From: Rotaria socialis
Taxonomy: Eukaryota > Rotifera > Eurotatoria > Philodinida > Philodinidae
DNA length: 64,000 bases
Reading direction: 5' to 3'
NCBI GenBank assembly: GCA_905331475.1
Contig: CAJNYU010003184.1
Span: 61,458-125,457, forward strand
The position numbers were made by a program, and so were the translations under genes. The notes below the pieces were generated by a model. The model worked only from the letters and a program-made list of their open reading frames with translations. It was not told the origin of the DNA and did no database searches. Below, in pieces: positions 12,370 to 25,839 of this stretch; the stretch's first letter is position 1; each line of letters begins with the position of its first letter.

Positions 12370-13723
12370 ATGAATGGCTCATCGAATTCATATTCCATCT
12401 CAAATCGTAATCATAACATTCAAATAACCGATCGTCTTCTTTCAATTTATTCGCTCTTACTAATTTTAATTGGTACTCCTTGTAATCTTCTTTGTTGCAT
12501 AATTTACTTTAAAAAATCAAATCGTTCAAATTCAATAAAACTTGTATTTGGATTTTTAGCTTTTCTCGATACGATCGCTCTTTATACATTCAATTTAAAT
12601 TATGTATTTCGAGAATTTAACGTTGATGTTAAAATAACCTATTTCAATAACCGTAAAAATATTAATAATAATGGCAGTCCATATTTCTATGAAAAGGAAA
12701 ATATTAATGTTGCTATTATTAAAAGAAACCTCGAGGAATATTCACTATTCATCTGTCGTTTTTTGTCCTATTTGGGTAAGAAAATTTTTAAATAAGAACA
12801 AAAAAATCTCATTGTTTATATATATTTCAGCATTTTCTACCTTACAAACATCGTCATGGGTGTTGGCATTCGGTTCGTTTAATCGTTTTTTATTAGTAAA
12901 AAAGATATCGCATTTTGAATTCATTTGTAAACGACGTTATACGATAGCCATATGTCTTTTCCTAGCATGTTTATTTTTTCTATTAAATATCCATATACTT
13001 TGGATGAACGGGTACTATTCGCCAGCAGGCGATACTGTATGTTATAAAAATCTACGGTTTCCAAACTACATGCTATGGCATCAACGCTTACATTTATTTC
13101 TTTATTCAGTTATACCGAGCATTATCTTATTTATATTTAATGCACTTTTAATGCGTATTATATTTGCAAGTAAGAAACGTTTAGATAAGCATAGACGTAT
13201 AGTTTTATTTGCGGCCACAGCAACAACAGCATTACCAATGATTAGACAAAAACATTTTCTTGCCCCACGACAGATATCACCGTCACGCGCAACATTCAAA
13301 CGGTCGAATAGAAATAATCCAGCAAGATTATTATATCGGCATAGTAGAAAATTAACTATGTCGTTGATATTTATAACAATATCTTATTTTGCATTGACGT
13401 TTCCGTCGACAGTTATTTTTTCATTTTTTCGTCCATATATTGAACCACCAGCATTAAGGCGTACTATCTCATTGTTATTTACTAATTTATCAACGACTAC
13501 ACATGCTATTCGATTTTTTATTTATTTTTTTTGTTCCACTGATTTTCGTAAAGATTTCTATAATTTATTTTTATGCAGACGATCATCTCGACGAAAGTCT
13601 ATTCTAACACAAGAACAAACCACTACCGTACCTCACACTAAGAGACACATGGAATCGCGATCAACAATAAATAAAAATTTTTTGCTTGAATGTGATGAAA
13701 ACGAGAAAAAAAGAAAAGAATAA
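12370..13723 (+). CDS. Rhodopsin-like (class A) G-protein-coupled receptor, two exons
   Basis: Exon 1 is 12370-12775 and exon 2 is 12831-13723, joined over a 55-base GT-AG intron (GTAAGA to TTTCAG). The frame continues and gives 432 residues. Seven hydrophobic segments are visible. TM1 carries GTPCN (conserved Asn), TM2 carries LAFLD (conserved Asp), a Cys (ICRF) precedes TM3, TM3 ends in FNRF in place of DRY, TM4 follows (IAICLFLACLFFLLNI), TM5 has a Pro (YSVIPSIILFIFN), and TM6 contains FPSTVIF. TM7 ends in THAIRFFIYFF instead of NPxxY. The third intracellular loop is long and basic. The pattern fits the peptide-receptor-like families that are expanded in rotifers, but the ligand is unknown. 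The loss of canonical DRY and NPxxY letters may alter coupling (inference). Confidence 0.85.
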
Positions 13724-14259
13724 AAATGATAAGATTGATTATTTATTGTTGCACAGGGATCGATATATTGGATACATGCATGCCTAGTATAATTGTCGTC
13801 TGTGAACATACGTGGTGCAAATCTAGTTCACAAGAAAAACATGAGTTAAGCACGTCAATTTCATTATTTTTTTCTTTTTGATAATCAATTATATTTGAAT
13901 AGACCATTTCTCATTGATAATAAGTAATTACTTGAATGCTTTCACAGGCTCTGCTTTATTTTTGAAGCGTTATAATAGCTGACCTTGTGTCGTCGAAATT
14001 TATGTGTTCTATATATATATATATAAGTGGTTGTCAATTCAGTATATCAGACAAATATTGGAGCACGTTTTATTCTGTGTGTTAGCGAGCGATTGCCTAC
14101 TCGTCTATAATAAGAATCGAGTCAGATAAGCATAGATGAACATATCGGAAACACTTGATAATAGGAGCGCGAGAGAAAAAAGGACACCAAAATTGCAAGT
14201 CACAACTCTATATGCTTTCTTGTTTTTTTCCATTGATTATTTTATTCTATTAAACAACA

Positions 14260-14290
<31 letters not shown>

Positions 14291-14817
14291 ATATATATAT
14301 ATATTACTCCATATCGATAGATGGCAATGAAAGCTTTCAGTCAATATGTTATTCAAATACATACAATGAACTGCAAAGTAATGGTTTCATTCATGTTAGG
14401 TATTTATTTATTGTCCATCGAGAATTTCTGTCGGCGTATTGTTTTCTGAAAACAAAAGAAATAGTATGGACATGCTTCATATTATCAATGAGACTTCTAT
14501 CGATAAAAACCAATACGATTAGCAATAATAATATTCATATAAGATATAATTATCGTTGATTCAATTCAATTTATATAATTCATTCATTTCAGTTGTGTAT
14601 ATTGATTCAAAAAGTTTTTCACTAGCGCAACAAGAAATTATACGATAACAAGAACACAGTAGATAGCTATACAGAGTAAAAATGAAAAAGAAAGAAAAAT
14701 CGAACAATGTGCTACACATTAACATGAATGAAACAGACTTTTAGGGGTTCTTCATCACATCACTGGGGTTTAATCAGTCTATAATTCATAGACATTTTGT
14801 GTTTTTTCTTTTATTTC
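13724..14817. other. Intergenic region with microsatellite
   Basis: This stretch separates the GPCR from the 3' end of the MBD2/3-like gene. It holds no supported exon. Its one distinct feature is the ATCT/AT simple repeat listed separately. Confidence 0.5.
14261..14304. repeat. (ATCT)n-(AT)n microsatellite
   Basis: About seven ATCT units run directly into about eight AT units. The compound structure suggests slippage from one unit type to the other. A further CT-rich run lies at 15625-15651 and an AT run at 28839-28858. Confidence 0.95.
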
Positions 14818-16998
14818 TTAGGTTTCCATTTTCATATTTGTGCTACTATTATTATTATTGCTACGCATTGTTTGTTGAATACGTCGACGAAGTTCATTGA
14901 CTTTTGCTTCTTGAGCACGAATATGTTCCTCAGTTATTGTAACATGCTGAAAACATGAAAATTGATACAGAAAATAATAAGAAAAAAAAAGATATACCTC
15001 AATTAACGGCTGATCACGTTGAACGTGTGTAGTAGGATTTTTTTGAAATTGTTTGTTTTGGCCAAATAATGCGCGTGAATTACTATATAGATGAAGTGAT
15101 GTTGCAAGACTGATCACAATCGTTTCCGGTGACATATTTAGATCGACACCTAATTTGCAAAATTAAATCATTACTTTAAGTGTTTTTACTTATTCAAAGA
15201 GCAGCTATTTTTAGATCAAAAGAATGGGAAAATATGAATTATTCAAATTTTCAGAAAAGAAAATTGTGTTTCGTGATGACTATAAATTCATCATTATCCT
15301 AAAAAATTTCAATTTTATCTTCTTAGACAACCAATATTGATCATATATCATCGCATGAATTTCAATCATTTTATTCTGAAATTGCAATCAAATTTGGAAA
15401 AGATGACAAAAATCAGTAAAACTTCGGTGTTAGATGTATCAATACTATACAAAAGAATGAATTGTTTGCTCAGTAGAAATTGTTTTCCTTGGCACACTTC
15501 ATTTGAGTAAATATCATTTGATTACATAAGTATGCAAACTATTTGTCGATCTTCTCTGGTTGTTTTTTTTTAATAAAGAAAATAGACGGACAACTTAAAA
15601 CTATGTTAGTGTAACGTATGGTGCTTTCTCTCTCTCTCTCTCTCTTTCTCTAAGGGCTCAAAAGAGAAATATGAAGCCAACTGAAGACTAACGATCTTAA
15701 CAGGAAGTGTGCTGTATAATGTTCTATGATAGATTAAACTCACAAAAAGTCATCATGGTACTTATAATGTTTCTTTATGCATTTGAAAGACAACTAGAGA
15801 GTATACATAGTTACACAGCAAAATATCAATATGAGATTGATTTGAAAAAGAAGCATTTTTCATCGAAAATCGATTAATTGACAAAGGTGTCTCATGCTAT
15901 TGATATGTGCTATTGCATCACTGTTTCAAGTACTTTATTAATTTTTTGAAGAGATTATGCAAGTTACTACTTTTTGTTTTATTTTCTTATAATATCAGTG
16001 AACAGACGAAGCCATGATGAATCGAAATGTAAGATATGTTTCATGTTGGAAAAGATAGAAATTTACTTATCCGACTAAGTGACTTTCAAATATTCAAGGT
16101 TCATACGGAGATTTTAACTTAAAAAATGACATATTTTTTGCGGCTGAACGCATTGCAAAATAGTTAAGCAGAAAGCAAAGTAATATTCAGTATTTTAGTT
16201 TCGAGGTAACTATGTGGCTGACGGCCCGTTTTACGGCATGCTGCCATTTAAAATTATGAGAAACTGATGAGATTCGAAATCGGATGTAAAATTTTCTTTT
16301 TAGTTCTGTAGGAAGGATATAAAATGTCAGCTAGTGAAGTGGTTACTTTCATCTTAAGAAAAACTGCTTGGTGCAATCAAGTAAATCGTCTTGTGCAGCT
16401 CGAAAAGCCCTTTTTAAAAGCATTATTAATGAAGTTCAAGATGATTTAATATACCTTTGATTTGTTCGGGTAATTTAAAATGTTCGAAAGGTTGTCCATC
16501 GATGCCTGTTGGTCGTATGTTTTGAAATCGTTTCTCCCAAAAGAGTTGTCTTGGTTTTGTTTTTTCACTTGGCTTACCACCACTATTGGCATTTGATGTT
16601 GCTGCATTATTAATTTGAGGTTTAACTTCATCACGTTGTGTAGGATAATAAGTAACTGGTTGTTTAAATATCGGTAATGTTTGTCTTAATGGACATCTTA
16701 AAGATGTATCACTTTTTGAAGCTGAAATTCATTTTGAATTATACGTTGAAATAAAAAATAAATATAAAAAAACCACAACAGATTACTTACTTCGAACAGC
16801 TGTATTTCCTTCTTGAGAGGTTGGTCGTATACCATTGACATGATTAACTTTTAATTTTTTTGCAAGATTTTGCTGCTGTTGTTGAGGCTGTGATGGCCGG
16901 CTCAACTTTGGTGCGTGCATATTCAATAGGCGATTTGGACTCGATAGCATCGTTGATGATGTCAATGAATTCTTATGTCTATTGGTTGGATCGTGCAT
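14818..16998 (-). CDS. MBD2/3: MBD2/3-type NuRD subunit lacking a visible MBD domain
   Basis: Four exons join in frame: 16998-16791, 16721-16455, 15149-14998 and 14946-14818, giving 251 residues. The middle matches the conserved part of MBD2/MBD3 after the MBD: PLRQTLPIFKQPVT, then RQLFWEKRFQ, then a segment equivalent to LPKGLQGVGPG (LPEQIKGVDLN). The region after it (SPETIVISLATSLHLYS) corresponds to the DETLLSA-ASALHT helix, and the last exon (VTITEEHIRAQEAKVNELRRRI) to the coiled coil that binds GATAD2/p66 (family knowledge). The protein would act in the nucleus in the Mi-2/NuRD deacetylase complex. The first exon (MHDPTNRHKN, then a Gln run) holds no methyl-CpG-binding fold, as in mammalian MBD3L proteins. 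A missed 5' exon is possible, but only about 270 bases separate this ATG from the ASH1 stop. Intron 2 (about 1.3 kb) is unusually long. Confidence 0.85.
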
Positions 16999-17265
16999 GC
17001 AATTTATAAAAATTTCTTATCGTTAGACGTAATCTAAAAGTTTTCTTTCAATCAGTTCACACAAAGATAATATTATTAAAAATTGTTTTTTTGCAAAGAA
17101 AAAATTTGGAAAAAAAGATCGACATAATGAGTAAAAAAAACATACGTGTACATTGAAGCATACATACTCACAGAATTGAACAATACGAAAAATTATGAAA
17201 AACAATGAAAATGTTCGGCAGCTTGCTTTACGTTGCTCGGTTTAGTTTTTGATCGTGACTAATGC

Positions 17266-20200
17266 TTAGACTTGATCAATGGTCTCATCACTTATATGTG
17301 CATTAACTCTTGGCTGTTTCAGCAAACGTTTCTTTGATATTCTCTGACAATCGCTGTCAGGCACAAGCTCAACAATATCATCATCAGATGATAGAGATAT
17401 AGTACGACGTTTCTCACTGATTGTTCCAGCTAGAGCATGTAGTGGTGGCGAAATCGATGATGATGATATTGATAATAGGTGTTTTTCCAGTCGTGTATTG
17501 TTATTATGATGATCTAGATGATTTAAGTTTGGGGGCATCGATGAGCCTTGAACAAGTTGATCAACAGTATATTTTGTTTCAATTGGTCTTAAATTTTGAT
17601 CATGATAACGACAATAGATTTTTTCAACAATACCATTGATACGTGTAGATTTTTCTTCCAATTGTAGACTAATGAGTTTGTTTGCATTTGCTGTTGAACG
17701 TCGACGATTATCATAAGAGTGATGATGATGTTGTTGTTGTTGTTGTTGTTGTTGAAGGTCTTTTTGATATGGCTATAGAATAGAAATGAAATGTAATATA
17801 ATATAATTAACGAATCAAACGTTATACTAGTTATTAAATAAATACATAATTACAAAAGATTCTTCCAAAGAGTTATCAATCGTTTGCACTTATACTCGAC
17901 TAACACGACGAGTCGCACGAAGGCTAGGCAAATTCTAAAAGAAATGCTATCCATTAGTTTCTAGAGCTCAGTGATAGTCGCTCAAGTGAATTTTCAATTT
18001 TTGATGAACACCAGAAAATCAAATAATGAGACTTTGTCATGTTTTTCAGTCTATAGTAAAATTGCTCATAGATAAAACCTACAGCACATGCGCATGAGTG
18101 AAACTCATGGAGGCTTAAACGATGAGACACAATTTCATCGTTAATAGAGCTTACTAGATAAAACCTCAGCGGCTTTCATACGAACACGGATATTGCGGAT
18201 AAAACAAATTTATCTATAGTACTACTATTTTATTTAATATACAATTAAATTTTACATTAGAAACAAAGAGGATTGATTGAGTAATAAAAAGAAGAGTTAA
18301 TATCGTGTCGGATGAAGCTTAGAATACATTTAAATAAGATTATAAGCGATTTAATTAAAATGCACAGATTCAAAATAGGATGGAGACGATGTATTGTAAT
18401 TTAATCTACTAGAAGAAATCTTGAGTTTAAAATTTCGTAACGTATCAAACGAAAGAATGGACAATAAATTTGAAATTTATACACTCTTACTATTTCTCTT
18501 AGAAATGAATTTAATCATTTCATGTTCAAATTCTTCATATTAGATTTTATCAATAGAAAAAATTGAATTATTAATACAAACCTGATATTCTCGTTTTATT
18601 GAAAGTTTTTCAACGTAATTATCAAAACAGTAAGATTTCGTATTGATTCCAAAATGCCTTGATTTCAGTAAACGTGTAAATGTTCTTGCTAATTTATCAA
18701 CACGGTATTCACAGATAAATAAATCACTTGGTAGTACTCGGCTACTATTATCACTTATTGGTTTGCCTTTACAATAGGTTCCTATATCCAATACAAAACA
18801 AGGGCGAACAACGGAACTGATTGGTAAAGGATCATTTGAAGAGGGAAAACGAAATACTTCATAGGGAAAAAATTTCCTATTTGGTTCATGAAATGTTTCA
18901 TTCGGACGTATATAATAGAAGCCAGATGCTTGGCCAATACCATAGTCATCAATCCAAAGACGCTCAATAAATAAAATATCGTATTCAGGTGATGCTAATG
19001 ATCTATCAATATTGTTTTCATCTTGTTTCGGTACAAAATAACATTCATTTATACGTATAATAAAGCCATCCGAACGTGTCAATGCTGAAAACGAACTATG
19101 ATTGTCATCATAGGTTTGTAACGGTGATAAAGTAGCAGCTATCATAACATTTGTTTTTAAGCACGCTGACGGATTGTGTTCACATGCGGGTTGGCATTCA
19201 AAACAATAATATGGCCGACTTGAATCGACTATTGAAACACAGGCGACATGTTGCCATAACTAAAATACACATACAATTATTATCTATTTAGTTTAAAATC
19301 CTTATTAATACTGAAACATGAATAGGTGCTATATTTTAATCTTCTTCCATGGGAAAGTATTACATTCAGTCTAACAAGATGGAATTCTTATAATAGAACT
19401 CGGAAGACATCTTAAGATTTTGCTATTTTAAATTAGTATTATTCAAGTATGTTGAAAACAATAACAATGTTTTTTGCTCTTCGCCTACTTTAAAATCATA
19501 TAAATTGTAAATCATAACGTTCAATGTTGGACTTCTATTTTCTTAGTCACATAGAAATTTACTTTTACTCCAGAATTTGCATTTCTCTACTACACAAAAT
19601 AATAGTTTTTATACTCCTGAAATATTTTAGTTTTTTTATTGGAATGAAGTCATAGAAGATACTTAATGACATTCCAATAGTTTATTTTTCAATCTTCTTA
19701 ATCGAAAAATTTCCAATACTCATTACCATAACTGAGTTAAAGAATCGATAGAAAATAAACTTTCGATAGATAAACTACAGTTGTCTCTGACTTGATGTCA
19801 ACGAAAATAAAAACTGAGAAGGTCAGCAAGTAGTCTTATCCTATCTTGTTTTTCATCTTACTTGACAAGCATAACATTGCACGAGTGAACTCTCATCATA
19901 AACTGATCCACATCGGCAATGTACAACAAAGTCCGGCGATGTTCTTGATCTTAGTGTTCGATGTGAATTAACATTACCAGCAAGTACTATTTTATAAACA
20001 ATTGGTGATTCATTATTTGAATTATCATCAATATTAAAGATAACATCATAAAGAATTTCTCTTATTTGTCCATGAATAACTTCTCTTTCATGAAAACTAC
20101 TTATGAACTTTTCAAGTGTGCTTAAACTTGCTAAGTGTCGATCTTTTTCTTTCATATTTACAAATAAATTTAATATATCTACATATTCAAATTTTAATGT

Positions 20201-23200
20201 ATTCACAAAATAACTTTGTAATTCTAATATAGCTTGTGCTTCATCTGAATTTTTGCCACAATATGTCTGCAAAACAAAAAAAACTAATTTTTAAATAGTC
20301 ATTTAATATGATTTTACGTACCATAGCATTTTTGAATAATAATAATAAATCTTGTTCAAAAGAATGAAATGATGAATATTCTCCATTGTCTAATTTATTT
20401 CTTATCATTGTTAAATCAATTGGTTTTGTTATTATTTCATAATATGCTGGAAATAAACGTTTGGATGGACATTTTTTTAATACAATCGAAGGTGTCATAT
20501 CTATATTTGTACATTTATGATTTGATATTAATTCAAATATTTCATTAAGAATAAGAGTTAATTGTGCTAGTTGAGCATAATAACATGTTTGATCGATAAG
20601 CTCAGTATAATGTCGACGAGTTTTTATGAAATGTGAACGACGAATGTGATTGTAAAATAGGTAGAATAAATCTAAAGAAGATAAAAGATTTTATTTTCAT
20701 ATGAATAGAAAATTTCCTCTGATATGATTTGTATTTGGATATATGAATTTGCAGAAACCGATGGTGCTTTCTCTGATTGCATAATACTGTTCTGTTTCCC
20801 TACGATAAAACTTCAACAAGAGAATTTAATTAATTACAGAAATGAATTTTAGCTGTGTTCTGAAAAATATATGTTTGCAAATTAGAAAACATTGGTTCAA
20901 GCATGATTTGCTTTAGAACTTTACAACAACAAAAAAAAAACATCATTTGACTAATCAATAGTTTTACCTTTGTGAACTAGTTTAGGAGTTTTTCTTAGAC
21001 CAGCTAATGTTGATTGATTGTTCGGTGTATTTGAATGATAATAATTTTGTGGAAAAAAAAGTGGCACGGTGGTTTGTTTGTTATTTAGTTGTTTTAGTTT
21101 AGTACAGATTTTTTTTCTAGAAGCATGTTTCGCTTTCACTTTTCTAAGATTTCGTAGTAGAAAAATAGCTGATTGTGAAATCATTTTTTTTTCGCGTTGT
21201 GTTAATTTTTGTGTTATTGTTGATATATTATTTGTTGTTGTTGATGTAACTGACTGTTTTGTACCGATAGTACCTCGACATTTTTGACTTTCACAATAAC
21301 ATGGTTGTTGAGCTTGCAAATTAAAACATTCAAAATTATAATCATATGTTAATTCTTCACCAGCTTTTATCGGACGTAATGAAAACATACACATACGTTG
21401 TAAACCATCAACAGTCCATTTTTGAAATTCACAATTCGGTGAACATGAATGATTAGCAAAACGTGCTATGCCACCCATACGATAAGCATCAATAACTAGA
21501 TTTTGAGTTAATTTCATTGTATAATGATGTTCATCTTTTGAATAGAGATTTGCCATACGTTCATGAAATCTTTCTTCTGTAATGATTTCACCAACATATT
21601 CACATAAAAATGTACCTTTGGCTATTGGACCCATTGCACGTAAGCCTTGACCATATTTGCCTGTATCAAATACGTCAACATGTTTACACCATTGATTTTT
21701 ACGAATTTTCTGATTGCTACATTTAACACCTAAGAAGAAGAAATTTTTCATTTTTTTGTGACAATATTGAAATTGAGGACGTTAATAAATCTATTCATTG
21801 TCTATGCTGATCCTATTGCAGGATAGATATTAAAACAGTTTTGTTTTCTTCATTAGTCTTATTAAGACCAAAATTACTTCTGGAAATGTTTAGATTATTT
21901 TTAACTCTTTAAAATCAACTTGATGACTTGAATATATTTCTTAATTCGTTTGAAAACGTTTATCCATATACTCAGAATTCAACTTTCTATGTGTAAATTA
22001 TTACTAGATGCAATCGTATTAATGACTATACTGCGCTCTCCTTTTATCTCATTTCAAAAGGCTTATTTTTCAAACAAAATAGCTTGATAATTAACAAAGA
22101 TAATCAACTCAAGAACATACCACAAACACAATCCGGAAGGCATTCAGTAAATATCATTCTGTTAACACATACACCATCTTCACATGTCCCAGATGGTCTA
22201 CAATCGCAAACTGGTGCTTTCGCTGTACTATATGATGATAAAAGGTTTTGTCGTATTTGATCTGTATATACATTGCGCAAGATTTTTTTATACGGTGATT
22301 GTCGTTTTGGTTTTGGTTTATCTGATTTTTTCTTTTTATGTTGAAACATTGATATGGAAGATGTAGGTGCTGCAGATGAAACTTCTAATGTTTTTTCTTT
22401 ATTTTGTTGTTGAGCAAACCAATAAATATCGTATGGTAGATGATAATCAACAAATGATGATTTTTCATTATCAGATTCAAAGATTCCAGTATAAAAAGGT
22501 GGTAATGAACCTGATGATTGCCGTCGTCGCCTTTCTAGTCGGTCTTTATTACTAAGAAATATAAAGAATTCATTTTAAACTTCAATTTACTAAAAACATG
22601 AAATATGAACCTAGATGTCTTAGAATTATTATTCGTTGTTGTTTTATAGAAATTTGAACAAAGACCATTTTTAATAAAGCATGGCTTTGGTAATTGTGTA
22701 GGTAAAAGATCTGTGCCACTACAAAATACCATTCATAAATATAATTCATTATAAAAGACAACACCCATTTTTATTAAGTACTCTTTTAGAATGATATCTA
22801 CGAGAGGTGTCACATTTAAATTTAACTAAATTTAAATTTAATTGTTCGAAATTCAAATTAGTTAAATTTTCAAGACTAGTAGATAAACATAGTTTTTGAC
22901 TTGATTGCTATTATTTAAAGTCAAATTTGAGTATGTTTCCTGTTTTCTAAAGTTAAAGCTAGTCATTATTCTACGAATTGTACTATTAAATGTATTTTTA
23001 AGAGTATCCCGGTATTTTGAAGAAGAAAGATGACGGATCCTGCATAATCTGTAGAGAAATTTTGACTATTATGCACAAAAATTAACCTAAAATGCTGGGT
23101 TCTTCTCTCATTTAATATTTCCTACTGTTAAAGTCACGTATTTTCCTCATAGCAATGATGTGTACCCATGCAAACAATTTATAAAATTTAAATTTAAATT

Positions 23201-25839
23201 AAATAAACTGTAAATTGACACCCCTAATATCTACTTATGTCGAAATATTTACTTATTATAATCTTTCAATAGATACATTAAAATTAAGCTTGTTTCTTTT
23301 TTGTTACTCAAGCTTGCGAAAATTCGTACGGCTTATTCATAGGATTTTACTTTCTGTTTACTATAGTAACAAATAAAATATTCAATTGATAAACATAGAC
23401 GGTAATTATTATATTAAACAAACATGATTTCAAAAAAAAACTATATTCACGTTAGCACACGATAAATTTGAGATTGTTAAAAAATTAATTTCCCAATATT
23501 TGCATCGTCTAGACATCGTCAATTTCTATATTTCTTTCGCCTTTCGCGAATATTGATGTTACTTCTTAAAAAATGGGTTAGAATTGCTTACGAATCAAAT
23601 CTTAGATCTTATTCATCCAGAAGATGCACTCTTCAGTATCTATATCCTGTTATCTACTTCAATAAATAGTACACTTGATGCACATATGGCTCAATTGATT
23701 TTTCTAATATAATAATTTCTAGTGGTCATTCAAATACTATATTAAAAAAAATGTCAAGGATGTACGCAGCTCTGCTACTTGATTTATTCAATAAGTCGCT
23801 GTAAGAAACAAAAGCTTTTTAAAAACCCATACCTATCTGAATCTGAAATATCTTCAATTTGATTGATTATCTCTTGTGATGGTGGCGATATAATTCGTTT
23901 CTTTTTTCTGTCAATAACATTTGAATTTGTTGTTGTTGTTGATGATTTTCGTTTTCGATTTACAGTCGAAATCTTTTCTCTATCAGTTACTGGTTGTGAT
24001 TGTAATGGAACTTTAGCTGGTGTTAAAACGACAACTGATTTTCTAATTGACCATGATGATAGTTCATCAAAATTTTCATATAATTGACTTTGATTCTGTT
24101 TTAGACAGAGTGATTTATTATCATTTTCTGTTCTTTTGGTTTTTTGCTCTTTAGTAAATGCCACTGATTGTTGCATTGTTATGCTTGAATCACGTCTTGT
24201 TGTAGACGGTGGAGATTTAAGTGTAATTGTTATTGAATCATCAATTAAATCTGGTGATTCCGGCATTTCTTTAATATTTATAATATCACCATGTGTAGTT
24301 ATTAATTGTTGAGTATTCGGAAATTTTGACTTTGAACCAAATTGATATCCATATTCGATAGCTTTATAAAAATGCGGATAATATGTACGTGCAAGAATAT
24401 CTTTCATGCGTTCAAATGTTTGAATCGGAGATTTCGATGTTGATATCGATGGTGCATCCAATAATGAAAATTTTTTTTTGGGATTGACTTGTAAAATATG
24501 AAAAAAATTCTTTGGTGTATGTCGATGTGTTGATAATGAATTTCTTCTATTGACATTCCAATCTAATTTAAATGATATCGATGTTGGTGAACTTATCACA
24601 GATAATGGCTGTTGTTTGTGGTTATTATTTTTATTTGAGGATTTTTCTGATGATAATTTTTTTCGAAAAGTTTTTATGTAATATAATTTTAAAATTTTAT
24701 TTAACACATTACACCGTGTTTTATATATATATTGTTTCGATGACCCTACTGATCTTTGATCAACATATAAACATGTTTGAAAATGCATCGATAATGTATC
24801 AATATCAGAATAAGCTAAAAAACGAATATCGCGAATTTCATCTTGACTATGACCAGGCAATGATCGAAGATCAGTAGCTAACGGAATAATAGAATCTTTT
24901 CTCAATGGAATCGATAATGTATCAATGGATGTTTTCTTAGGTGCACGAATGTCAATAATTGGCACATCATCATCATCAGATATATCTTCAGTGATGGGTG
25001 TAGATATAACAGCAGGTTTTGCAATGGGCATTGGTTGTCTCGATCTCGTTGACTTACGTGCAGTTGATCTTTTCATTGGTTTTGGAGAAGATTTTGAATC
25101 TAAATAAAATATATTTTTGTTTGAAATTTCTTATTTATTTAGTGCTTCTAGTTTTGTAGCAAAACCTTTTCCGATCGAAATTTCCCTATGGAAAAAAATG
25201 CAAATTGTGAAATATCTATCTAGACAACATTTTTTTCTGAATAGTATTTTCATTGAATAGCAATCTCTGAAAACTCAACTGATCATTTGCTCTAGTAAAA
25301 ATTAATTTTAAAATTCTTCATGAACCTGATGATGCTGGCGATGATCCTGCAGTTGTTACTGATGACTCGATTTCAATGAAAGGTGCACTTTCTCGTCGTA
25401 ATTGCGAAGTTGATTCCATTTCTACTGACGGTATATCTTCTATATTTTGTCGTGGTGTTGATGATATACTAATGATTGATGGCGAATTAAATATATTTGG
25501 TGGTGAATCCAATGCATGGATTGTAGTTATTAATTCAGATGATTCTAATGAATGTCCATTGATATTTGTTGATTGTAAAGGATGTTCAAATGAATTTCTT
25601 TGCGTATTTGTAATAAAATTATTATTTAAATTACTGTTCGGAAGTGATCGTATTGATTCATTTGATTCTGAACCTGATTTACGAATTGTTTCGATTAATT
25701 TAAACCATCCTTTCATTTTCCCAGTTGAATCATCATTTGTTAACGATGACGAATTTGAATTATTCTATTTAGCAAAATAAAATAGATTTAAATTAAAAGT
25801 AGAAAATTTATTTACTATTTCTTGATTTTCTGTTGACAT
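17266..25839 (-). CDS. ASH1L: ASH1 histone H3K36 methyltransferase (AWS-SET-bromo-PHD-BAH)
   Basis: Ten exons read in one frame for about 1656 residues: 25839-25816, 25764-25326, 25099-23833, 22718-22611, 22551-22121, 21729-20968, 20671-20322, 20266-19862, 19259-18582 and 17772-17266. The N-terminal 700 residues are Ser/Lys-rich and disordered. AWS cysteines follow (CDC to CVNRMIFTECLPDC, about 715-758). The SET domain (about 765-905) has YVGEI, NHSCSPNCEFQKW, YDYNF and a post-SET CYCESQKCRG. Next come a bromodomain (LFPAYYEIITKPIDLTMI, about 1030-1150), a PHD finger (CRCG, QCYACQLWQHVAC, YYCFEC) and a BAH domain (FIERLW, FYYIRPNETFH, YCKGKP, FICEYRVDK). This order is diagnostic of ASH1/ASH1L, which methylates H3K36 and counters Polycomb silencing. 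The tiny first exon and the last exon (polyGln/His, across an 0.8-kb intron) are the least certain. Without the last exon, translation would stop at 18540. Intron 3 carries a MITE. Confidence 0.9.
22802..23226. mobile_element. hAT-like MITE inside an ASH1 intron, 8-bp duplication
   Basis: The element is 425 bases long and bounded by a perfect 8-bp direct repeat, ATATCTAC, at 22794-22801 and 23227-23234. Its ends are imperfect inverted repeats (GAGAGGTGTCA against TAGGGGTGTCA). Just inside both ends lie AAATTTAAATTT tracts that pair with each other. The 8-bp target duplication and short GGGGTGTCA-type ends fit non-autonomous hAT elements (family knowledge). It has no coding capacity and lies wholly within the third ASH1 intron, so splicing should remove it. 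Confidence 0.7.
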
